Source: Apricaphanius iberus
Lineage: Eukaryota > Chordata > Actinopteri > Cyprinodontiformes > Aphaniidae
Reading direction: 5' to 3'
NCBI GenBank assembly: GCA_028564705.1
Contig: JAPXFQ010000393.1
Location: forward strand, 308,271-372,270
Length of the DNA stretch: 64,000 nucleotides
Below, piece by piece: positions 35,701 through 44,715 of this stretch. The notes under the pieces were generated by a model that saw only the letters and a list, made by a program, of their open reading frames with translations, was not told where the DNA came from and did not search any database. Position 1 is the first letter of the stretch; each line of letters begins with the position of its first letter. Position numbers and translations under genes: made by a program.

Positions 35701-38700
35701 CGCCCTCCCAAGGCCGCGCCCAGCCAGCACCTGGACATCCAGATCTACCAGCTCCCGGGTCCAGATCCCGCCCCATGCAGAGCGCCAAGATCCTGGGCCC
35801 AGCCAATACCGGATAGCCCCCCCAGATGAACCGACCAGGCAGTAGAACTCATGGAACTGGCAGGAGGTTGGGCGCTGGGCACGGTCCCCACCGATCCACC
35901 GGACGGCACCAACCTACTTACAACCCCGGCACCCCCATAAGAGGTGCCCAGTCAATCCAAGGAGGATGTCGGCCCGAAACAGCGGCAGCTCCAACACACC
36001 GGCCCACCCAGGACCAGCTAGGCATGCACCAGGACCGAGCCGGGCCGCAACCGGGACCCCCGGCCCCAGGCATCGAGAACCATCATCGACCAGCGGGCAG
36101 GACCATCCATCACCGACGGGGAGTGACGGAGGGGAAGAAGATGCACCAGGCCAGAGGGCAGCCAAACACCCAACCTGACAAGTAGACATAGACAGACAGA
36201 GACACTCATACGTACCCTCCCTCTCATGCACACACATTCTTACATATACAGGACACACGAAAAAAGGACGCTGTACACTCATTCATACACCCCATACATA
36301 CTCTATACTCCCAGGCCCAGAGACAGACGCCCCGATAGAGCACCCTGCCCCTGCACCCGGGAGACGGACCCCTTGCCCACCAGGACGGGGACAAGCAGAC
36401 CGCCAAGGCTCCCACCCCGGCAAGAGTAGCCCACTAGCCTAGGTCCCCGACCAGACGACCTGATAATCTACCCGGGCTCCAACCCCTAATTGCCCAACGA
36501 ACAGGGGTGTGGAAAGACCCCCAGCCTCTCTCCCCCTGCTCAATTGTGGTGTTGTTGCGTATTCTTCTAATGTGCACTTAAAACAGAGGGGTGGGACATG
36601 GGAATACTGCCAGGTACCCCCATCTCCCTCCCCGGGCCCTCAGTGTCTAGATGCATTTAAACAGTGGGTACACCACAGGCGAGGCCCCCGTATAAGGACG
36701 TCAAGTCAGGGCCCACGGCAGCGGCCCCTCCGAGCCCCATGGGGGCCCAGGCCATCCGCCCGCCCCCACCCCAGGCAACATCCCTCCCAACATTCAAACT
36801 ACTAACAAAACACAGGAAACTAGACACCCAGGCTGAGTTTAGGAATAATTGATTCTAGGCAAAACCGTCATTTTTATTGTAGCTACCCTTCCAATAAGTG
36901 ATATTGGAAGGGATTTCCATCTTGCCAGATCATCTTCCACTTTTTTTAAAAGTGGGACATAGTTTAGCTTTGATAAGTCTGCCAGTCTTGGTGAGATATG
37001 GATACCTAGATATTTAATATTTCCCGACCGGAGTTGCACAGCAACGGGACCCTGGAAAGAAAAGTTGATTGGAAGGACTGCAGATTTTAACCAATTTATG
37101 GAATAGTCTGAAACTCTTGAATAAGATTTTATCAACTCAATTACCTGAGAGAAGGAAGTTTGTGAATGCTGTAGAAAGAGTAGTACATCATCTGCATACA
37201 GACTAATTTTATGTTCTATTTTGTTGCATTGTATACCTTTAACATTATTATTTTTGCCTGATTGCTGCTGCTAATGGTTCAATTAAAATAGCAAAGAGGG
37301 AGGGAGAAAGTGGACATCCCTGCCTGGTACCTCTCTGAAGGAAAAACCTTGATGATGTTTGATTATTAGTTCTAAAACATGCTGTTGGTGAGCTGTATAA
37401 TATTTTTAACCAGTTTACAAAATAATTACTGAACCCGAATTTATGTAAGGTTGCAAATAAAATTTCCCGTTAACTCTATCAAATGCTTTTTCTGCATCTA
37501 AAGATAATATATTGGTTTGGACGTTTTTACAGTAGGAATAATCTATTAAATCTATTAATCTACGTGAATTTGTGGAAGAGAGCCTAACTTTTATAAAACC
37601 TAGTTCAGTTCATATTCTAAAAGAATCGGCACAACCACAAACTTACGATGACAAACATTTACCTAAAGTTTCACGCCGAGCCTTGAAGGCAATAATCATA
37701 GAAGGAGACAACGGTACTGAAAGGGTATGCATAGATTAAGAGCTAAGGTGGAAAAAGCTAATGAAATGTTGACTGTTTGTTAAGCACCTCAAAAATCTGG
37801 TCCTTATGCAAAATGGGCAAAAAAAAAGCTATGTTTGAAAAAAAGCAAGAACTAGGACTGGTTTTCACACTGGACAAACATTCCTCACTGCTATAGGGAT
37901 TTAGGTTGTATTGCTTTGTTATTTAAAATCCTAATAAAATAGTCTAAATGTTGGGGTTTGTATCTTGACTAAATGTGTGAAAACAGTTAAGAGGTATGAA
38001 AACTTTTGGAAGGCATTGTATCACTTTGAACTGGTTTTTGATTATTTTTTTGTTAGGGCCAATAATTTATCCATCCATCCATCCATTTTCTGAACCACTT
38101 AGTCCTCCAGGGGTCACGGGGGGGCTGGTGCCTATCTCCAGCTGTCAACGGGCGAGAGGCGGGGTACACCCTGGACAGGTCGCCAGTCCATCACAGCCAA
38201 TGTTTAATTTGGCTACAAAAACACAAAAGATAAACTTTAAATTTTTATAGAGTTACATTTTGATACAGAAAAATAAAAAAAGATTTTTATTATTATTATT
38301 TTTAGTATTATTTAGTACCTCCCGTAAAACATTCAGATCAATATGAAATGGTCATTGTGGCCTTTTGTTGAGTTTTGCAGGATCCCTTCCTGAGAAATCT
38401 CGAGAGCCGATTTGCCCTCCAACGAAAAATCGTTGAGGCGGCTAAGAAGCTCGCCAATGAGCCAGAGCTGTGCAAAACGGTCAAGAAAAAGAGGAGGAGA
38501 AACTGCCTGGACGCTATGCACAAACTGCAGCAGATAGAGGATGAGATGAACCAATACAGGATAAAGAAAGGGAAAAAGCCCACGCAGCGAGCCTCAGTGA
38601 TCATTGCCGGTATGGTGGAGGCTAATTTATGCGGTAGTACTACAGTGATCAGTTTACAAAATTTGCAGAGTATTTCGTTTTTTTCTGTCTCTTCAGATGA

Positions 38701-41700
38701 GCTCACCCGGTCAAACTGCAGTTCTTTATCTAGTCTACCAATTGATGATGGTGAGTGATTCATTAGGTTTGCTGAAATGATCATATCTGGTGCAGTTTGG
38801 TGCCTTTTCAAAATGTACAAATTCATGGCAAATGTCTGCAGTGATTAAGCTTTAAAAATTGAACTTGATTTTAGCATCATGACATTTTACTGTGTATATA
38901 TCATATATATGTATATAGATGACTCTGATGGTGCAGGTCAGAGACCACGTTCACGGTCAGTCCAAGAGTCCCCTCAGCTCAGTCCATTGCGATCACTGGG
39001 AGCAGAATATGATGTGGAGCGACAGGGATCTCCTGCAGGAAACAATCACAAAAACCACAGTAGGTGGGTAAAAAGAAATTGTTCCAAATTTGTTTTCTGT
39101 ATGTGCAAAAGACGCTCAACAGGTTTCACAAGTTTTTTTAATTATTATTTTGTTTGATAAAGACTAACTTGTTCCTGTTGAATCAAGAATTTATGATACA
39201 TTGGCAGGGCTTAGAATATTCATTGTGACATGTTTGCACCCTCAGTCCTTTTCTCACACCTCTTGCCCTCCTTTTTTTTTATTTTGTAACTTTTTAGATT
39301 AGGTTTTGATGGCCTGGAGGCCTCCCATACCTATCAGAATCAAAGAGAGGTCTCCTCCACCAACAGCAGTCCTTATAAAACGCTTCCTAGACCTCCCAGA
39401 GATCCACGCAGCATGCCTCCCACGCCAGTTATGACGCGTAACGCCTACAGCAGCAGCCAGCTCAGGTCTGGTCTTTGATGCAGTGCATGTATCATTCCTC
39501 CCAGTAATAACTTCTTCCAACTTCTATCCCATCTTCTCTCCAACTTCTTTACCTTCAACAAAAATTATCTTAACCGTTGTTATTTTTTTTCCTGCTGAAT
39601 TAATAAGTATATTCTTACTTTAGGATTCATATTGAAAATGGTTTTCTTTCTCCAGGTCAGAGGGGTCTCCTCATTGCTTCAGACATCGCAGTGGAAGTCT
39701 GGAGTCTCAGCCACGTCTGAGAAAAGACACAGACTCTGAGAAGCCTGTCTTTATCCTCTCACCGTCCCATCGCAGTAACAGCACAGAGGTTCTAGAGGAT
39801 TGTTCCTCCTACACTAGCCAGTCCAGTTTGGACTACTGTGGTGCGGCTAACTCCCACTACAGTACACTGGACTCCCGTACCTTGACGATGCACCGTCTTC
39901 ACAGGAAAGTGGAAGTGTATGGCAACACCGGAAGCATGCCCAACTTGGTGCAGCACCATTCTGGTTGTAATTATCAATGTGAGGCCTCCTCACACTATGC
40001 ACCTAGTTCCTATTATGTTGCTGGTTATGCCTGTCAGGACATGGAGCCTTATTCTAATGGTGCTTATGTATATGAGAATGAAGTTGAAGGCCACTATAAT
40101 GTCAATCCCTCCTACCAGATGAATGGCTATCATGGACATGACAGGTTCAGGCATTACAGTAGTGATGGAGCAGACAGTCTCTCACAGAATCCTTATGCAA
40201 CGGTGAGGCCGCCACGGAGCAGAGAGGGGCCCAGAAATGAGCTCCTGGCTAAAAAAATGCAGAAAGCCTTGGTAACCGAACATCTGAGAGGCTGGTACCA
40301 CAGGAGCAAAGGCCACCGTGAGGGAGGAAGAGGGCTGATGGGTGGATATGACTTTGACTGCGGCTCACAGCTCAGCTTAGGCTACCAAACCATGCCAGCA
40401 GCCTTCAGCCACTCAAGCAGAACCACTTCTTACTCGTCAGGTAAAATTACTTTTTTCAGATTGCACATTTTTGTTGGTGTGTGAGAGTAATGGGATCTAA
40501 AAAACCTGACTCAATTACACCAGTTGGTCAGGAGCAAGCCATTATGAGAAGCTTGTACAGATTATCACCACACTATTTGACCTAACTCAAGCAATTTAAT
40601 AGGCATTTCTACCAAGTACTAAGAAATGTCTGCAAGCTTTTGAATATAAAAAAAAGATTATTTCATTTTTAAATAAAAAGGTCTGTAGATTCTTTATCTC
40701 TGGAAAAAAAAAGTGGTTCACTTACAGGTAAACACTGGAAATTAATGTTGGTTTACTCCTCAATAATTCCCAAAAACGGTAACAAAAAAATCATACTCCC
40801 AAATAAGTAGTCTTACCCCCTGTTGCTGATACAAGTTAAGTGAGACGTTACTTGTAGCACAAGTAACTAATTTTGTATTCATTGTATTCATTAATTCTCA
40901 GCCAGTCCTTGGTGGATTTAACAGTATGTTTTAGATCATTTGTCATGTTGACAAATCCAGTTCTGCTTTGGCTTCATTTAATTTTTTTAGAAGATGTTCT
41001 TTCATTTTGCTCAAGCACTATGGCCCAGTAGAATTAACAGAAGGTTCTGTTATGCTTTTTCAGATCCACATTATAGTCAGCTGTAGGTCCTATGATGACA
41101 TTTTAAGATTATTCAAGACACTCAAATACCTAGCAGTCTGGTTTCTGGGTGAATATCACCAGATGCAGATATGTTTACAGTTGTTCTGCAACTTGTAAAC
41201 CATACAGTGGAATTTCAAATTCTTTCAGATCTTTTGGAGATCTCTTTGTTTCCCTGACCAGATGTGTGAGGTTCAAACAGAGCAAACATACTTCAAAAGT
41301 GCTGATTAGCATAATGAAGTTTACTTATGCAACTAATTTTCAATTTAATTTATTTTAGTTAATTCATATAGCAAGAATTTAAAACAATTTTCACTTTAGG
41401 TGTGTTAAAGAAATCTAATTTCATATACAAAAATATACAGTCATGTCAATCCAAATACTGTCCACATTTAAAGTCAATTCCATGCTTTCCAAGGTGACCC
41501 TTATTATTAAACAATTAAACAAGATCGTTTTTTTATTCAAATAGGTAAAAAGTACAATATCTAAGGAGACTCAGGCAATTGCAGCAAACTTTCCAGCATT
41601 CTCTCTTCCTGAACGAGCATGCAGTGAAATTGGACAGTTAATTTTTTTGAGTAGTTAACTTTGAAGCAATCTCTCAAACTGAGCATGCGTGTAGCGACAT

Positions 41701-42201
41701 TGGACAGAACTCCGCTTTTTCCAGGATGAAACCTCCTGCAGAACCAGGCTCAGTGTGAGTTGGCTTCCAGTGGCCACAGACAGGGTGTCTGCCACACTGA
41801 CAAAAAAAATGTGAGCTGGTTCACCAGGAGAGGTTACATTGTATTAAAAAAATAGAACAAACAGTCAATCTACCACTTTAAAAGTGGTAAAAAAATTTAA
41901 TGTTTACATAAAAATTGTATTTAAACAGGGGGTGGGAGTATTTCAAGCTGTGCTTCTAATTACAGTTGTACTACTGAGTAAAGCTGAAACATCAACTGTG
42001 CGTTTCTGCCTTATATCTTATTTTATAGTGTCCTCAGCTGAGAGCACAGGAAACTGGCACAACCAGCTGGCCGTTGGTCTGACAGAGTTTGGAACACCTG
42101 ATGTATCACAATATTCTCCCACCAGAGCTCAAACATCTCTGTACAACCGCAGTCCCACACACAGCAGGTGAGTTCTACACTTTATGTGGATGTGACCACA
42201 A

Positions 42202-42268
<67 letters not shown>

Positions 42269-42528
42269 TGTGCGGGATATTATGTTTTGATTGTTTTCTG
42301 CTGGTGTATTCTTTAGCTATTCAGATAAAATGTTCTCACAGGGTTTGTTGTCTGTTTCTCTTCCTGCCTTCTTTTACTCCTGGACTTATGATTAATGCTC
42401 AAATGTGAAGATTTTCTCCTGAAAGCAAAGAGTCTCAAACAAAGCCTAAAAAATCTGAGTCAGTAGATGTGGTTGGTGCTGAGGCCACTAGTGCAGATGA
42501 ACCATCAGACAACCAATCTAACACTTAA
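25421..42528 (+). CDS. frmd4b: FERM domain-containing protein 4B (22 coding exons, 986 aa)
   Basis: FRMD4B (GRSP1) is a scaffold that binds cytohesin-type Arf exchange factors and acts at epithelial junctions and the cell cortex. All 22 exons have AG/GT borders and compatible phases and sum to 2961 nt, 987 codons including TAA at 42526. Domains: FERM about residues 5-307, cytohesin-binding CUPID/DUF3338 about 360-515, then a Ser/Pro/Tyr-rich tail. FRMD4B rather than FRMD4A is supported by YKGIGQYDLQDKLKPRK, ILAKKTKELKKICLREA, PTPVMTRNAYSSS and the C-terminal block GNWHNQLAVGLTEF. Length is close to human (about 1030 aa with a longer N-terminus). The start is the ATG opening exon 1; the proposed leader has an in-frame stop. 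Which teleost duplicate this is cannot be told. Confidence 0.95.
26280..27145 (-). mobile_element. decayed Tc1-like element in frmd4b intron 3
   Basis: Antisense transposase blocks in order: TTTGTCCATTCTTCTGCTTA, TTCTCAATTAGATTTAGGTC, GGCTGTTGTCCTCCTGGAAG and CAACATGATGCTGCTGTG. It ends in a terminus-like TAAAATTCCAATAAAATACA and AAATGTGAAAAAGGTTCAAG near 27050-27115. Nearly the whole element length is present, but all frames are broken. Confidence 0.65.
30060..30790 (+). mobile_element. decayed Tc1-like element in frmd4b intron 8
   Basis: Sense-oriented transposase remnants include TGCACCTTCAACAAGGACAA, TCAGTCAAAGCCCAGCCTTG (30346) and AGAATCTGTGGAGGGACACT. Next come CCCCAAAAGACTCGCTGCTG (30517) and CAATGCATGCCACACTCTAA. 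The end-like ATACATTTAGGTTTATGGTT is at 30715. It is the same family as 26280..27145 in opposite orientation. It ends about 14 bp before the exon 9 acceptor at 30803/30804, or simply fades into it. Confidence 0.65.
32893..38609 (+). CDS. frmd4b: frmd4b coding exons 13-16: linker and CUPID region
   Basis: Exons: 32893-33034, 33554-33687, 33863-33979, 38381-38609. They encode about residues 311-517. Exon 14 is a charged coiled-coil segment (EEQKKEKLSELRKKEQEIQE). Exon 15 carries the conserved KLPKEYPLSSGERPPQVRRR and GTAFKLDD. Exon 16 has IVEAAKKLANEPELCKTVKK and KKGKKPTQRAS. This is the region known in FRMD4A/B and INAVA to bind cytohesins. The donor of exon 15 is GTCTGT, weaker than its neighbours, and opens the 4.4-kb intron that received the L1-like insertion. 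Confidence 0.93.
34442..34769. mobile_element. non-autonomous hAT-like element in frmd4b intron 15
   Basis: The ends CAGAGGTGTCAAACA and TTTTAAAACCTCTG form an inverted pair (CAGAGGTNTNAAA). The flanks TCCTAAGT (34434-34441) and TCCTAAAC (34770-34777) agree at six of eight positions, a decayed 8-bp duplication as expected for hAT. There is no coding capacity. Confidence 0.6.
34809..37601 (-). mobile_element. 5'-truncated L1-like LINE, antisense in frmd4b intron 15
   Basis: AGTTCAGTTCATATTCT occurs at 34792-34808 and 37602-37618, a perfect 17-bp target-site duplication around the insertion. Minus-strand translation from 37580 gives L1-type RT: SLDAEKAFDRV, RQGCPLSP-like codons, KISLYADDVLLFLQ (about 37210), IKYLGIHISPRL and WKSLPISLIGRVATIKM (to 36840). 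Stops and frameshifts break it. Downstream on the minus strand is a 1.8-kb GC-rich 3' region, ending with an AATAAAG signal near 34960 and a T-rich stretch (plus strand) next to the left duplication. Overlapping Pro/Gly-rich frames of up to 272 codons in the GC-rich part are not genes. Confidence 0.88.
37870..38030. mobile_element. terminal remnant of a Tc1-like element
   Basis: AAAATCCTAATAAAATAGTC (37925) and GAGGTATGAAAACTTTTGGA (37991) with AGGCATTGTA match the terminus layout of the Tc1-like relics at 27050 and 30715. Only one end is clear. Confidence 0.45.
38068..38205 (-). repeat. 3' segment of a tRNA-derived SINE/LINE-tail family
   Basis: CCATCCATCCATCCATTTTC, then GGCTGGTGCCTATCTCCAGC, GGCGGGGTACACCCTGGACA and GGTCGCCAGTCCATCACAG form the antisense of the 3' half of the element at 2226..2600. 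It is truncated at its 5' side. It lies in frmd4b intron 15, about 175 bp before exon 16. Confidence 0.75.
38697..42528 (+). CDS. frmd4b: frmd4b coding exons 17-22: Ser/Pro/Tyr-rich tail
   Basis: Exons: 38697-38750, 38919-39063, 39298-39465, 39656-40440, 42029-42167, 42411-42528. They encode about residues 518-986. Family blocks are RHRSGSLESQ, GSMPNL, the tyrosine-rich ENEVEGHYNVNPSYQM, SQNPYATVRPPRS and LVTEHLRGWYHRS. The exon 18 acceptor follows an AT repeat instead of a pyrimidine tract. The exon 18 end is fixed by phase (AG|GTGGGT at 39063). The last exon could instead start at 42426, an in-frame alternative that drops five codons. The last 35 residues are polar and the least conserved. 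Confidence 0.88.
42206..42263. repeat. TA dinucleotide microsatellite in frmd4b intron 21
   Basis: About 29 TA units start 39 bp after the exon 21 donor. Length is likely to vary between individuals. Confidence 0.95.
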
Positions 42529-43275
42529 GGGTGAGGATGATAATGTTGGTAGTCATCCATTTTGACGTCATGAAATCATATATCATGGTTTGCTGTATTT
42601 CTTTCTTTTTTTTTCATCAAGCCCTAGGTTTTAGTTTTTCACATACATTTCACTTTTATTATTAGGTTATTCATTCATCACATGTATAACCAGGCAAAAA
42701 CTTCAATTGAATATAAAATCTTCAAGATTCAAAATTGTTTATAATATGTGATCATTATAACATAGCCTAGTCCATGTTATTTCTTAAGTGTTTTTAAAAA
42801 TAGAATATTAAACTTATTGAGGTTAAGGTTTTTTAGAGTATCTTTGGTGCTCGACTTGAAGTGATGAAATACACTCCACACAGCAATGAAAAGGGGTGAA
42901 TTACCCATTTAATTTAGCCGTCATGGAAATCTGTAAAGCATTCGCCCAGTTTAGTGTCATATGTGGGTAATAGTTAGGAAGTAACATTATTTTCATAGGG
43001 CTTTATTATAATAAAAATTATTAATGTCTTACTCATCTTTTTTTAATACAAATTGTTGCCACAGAAATAATTCAAAAGCTTTTTTGCTGTAGTGCTTCTT
43101 GAGTTGCAACAGGGTTTGTTAACCAGGCCACAACAAGTATTTTTCTGTCAACTATGTCATCTCAACAGGAGAAATACGGACCCATTTCCTTTCTTAATTC
43201 AAAACAAGAGTCCCACTCATAGATGCTACAGAGTTTAAGACTTAAAGCACACATAGTCATAAGTGTGCTTTAGTC

Positions 43276-43332
<57 letters not shown>
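43276..43332. repeat. AAT trinucleotide microsatellite
   Basis: Nineteen consecutive AAT/ATA units lie in the presumed frmd4b 3' UTR. Confidence 0.95.
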
Positions 43333-43333
<1 letters not shown>

Positions 43334-44687
43334 TAACCCTTACTTGAAGTGCTATGGTGAGACAGACTGCTTAGCATTTCACATATCAGACATTTCTTTA
43401 AAAAATATATAGATGTGTATCTGTATCACAAGATCTCATTGCAAGAGATCCTTTTACAATACTAGCACTGTACAATCTCTCTTTTAGCATGTTTTTTTGC
43501 TTTTTGAGTTGTTTCCCTGGTAACTAACCACAACAACAAACACATCATCTTACTTTGTTTTTAGTATTGGGACTAAAATGCACTAAACACAAGTGCAATG
43601 TCCCTCTGAGATTCAAGTTCCCATTCAGCGAGACTAATCAACCTTGCATTAAATAACGCTTGCTTCAAAGTTGCTTGGCTTCATTTCATTGGATTAAGTG
43701 GAATATCAATTCAGCAGCTGACACATTTTAGTCTTAAAAAAACAAAAAATGTTATTTTCTCCATAATGGTTTGATAATGCTACATATTTTCACTTGTTGG
43801 ACTTTTTGTGGATTTTATTTCAACATCCATCTCTCATTTTTTCCGCTAAATGCCATCTACGTATTTTTTACTTCAAATATAAGAGCAACCTTAGTCTTGA
43901 AAATTCCTTTTGTTTCTATGTGCACAGATTTCACCTTGATAGGAGCTATACGGGCATCCACTGAAGAGGACCAAATTCAACCCCTGGGCACAAACTAACC
44001 ATGGAGGGAATGGAGCTGAAAACAAACTTTTTTGTTGCCCCCAATGCAGTGTTTGGAGATAAATGGTTCCTAACATTTTGTGCAGAAAAGGGGGCTTTGA
44101 TCTCAAGTTTAATACAGCTCTTAACACAGTGATGACATTCTTGAATGGCTTTCCCATGTGCCTTGGATTGGATGAATTGTATAGGCAGATGAGAATGTGT
44201 CAAGATGTTGCACAATTACACTGGATTCAAACTTAAATGTCTATTAATGACAAAAACAGCAACACGTATTTTACCGAGAACTAGCTACTGCCTTATAAAA
44301 AACAGTAGTTTATTGAATAAAAACAATCATCTTCATCTCATGATACAAAAATAAAAACAAAACTTGAATATTTTCACAGTGGTGACCCAGACGAGAGCTT
44401 GTTTTATCATCAAATTAGACGTTGTCCAGCGAGTATTGTTTTGTTTTTTTACATGTTTAGGTAGAATGTATCATTTCAATATTGTTTATAGAGCCATGTG
44501 TCTTGTTGGTGCAGCGAGTGTTTTAAAATGCATGGAAAGGAGATTCTTTTTGGTTAAAAAAAAACAAACTACACTGCCATAAAAAAAAATGTTTTTTTTC
44601 TCATGGTCATTTTCTCATGGTTTTGTACAGTGAGTGTGTAGTTTAACATTGTTAGATATTGTCATAAAAATTTTTCATTTGGAGGCA

Positions 44688-44693
44688 AATAAA
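44688..44693 (+). terminator. frmd4b: candidate polyadenylation signal of frmd4b
   Basis: AATAAA is followed within 30 nt by a GT-rich stretch (TGTGTGACACATAGATGGGT), the usual downstream element. It is the best-formed signal between the frmd4b stop and lmod3. Confidence 0.45.
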
Positions 44694-44715
44694 TGTGTGA
44701 CACATAGATGGGTGT

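Larger units (their letters stand above)
42529..44715 (+). other. frmd4b: probable 3' UTR of frmd4b
   Basis: The region runs from the TAA at 42526 to a strong AATAAA at 44688. It has no further coding exon. It contains an AAT microsatellite (43276..43332) and AT-rich sequence. Its extent is inferred from the signal only; earlier AATAAA-like motifs such as that near 44317 could also be used. Confidence 0.5.

Noticed and set aside
34988..35806. 272-codon minus-strand frame, and plus-strand frames of 159, 159 and 119 codons nearby
   Set aside because: All overlap each other in a GC-rich LINE 3' region bounded by a 17-bp target duplication. Composition is Pro/Gly/Arg-rich on both strands and no domain is visible.
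39064..39076. Alternative donor for frmd4b exon 18 at GGTAAAAAG (39068)
   Set aside because: It would add four nucleotides and break the frame with exon 19; GTGGGT at 39064 keeps the frame.
25421..42528. FRMD4A instead of FRMD4B
   Set aside because: Key blocks follow FRMD4B (GIGQYDLQDKLKPRK, VMTRNAYSSS, the GNWHNQLAVGL C-terminus), and the neighbour is lmod3.
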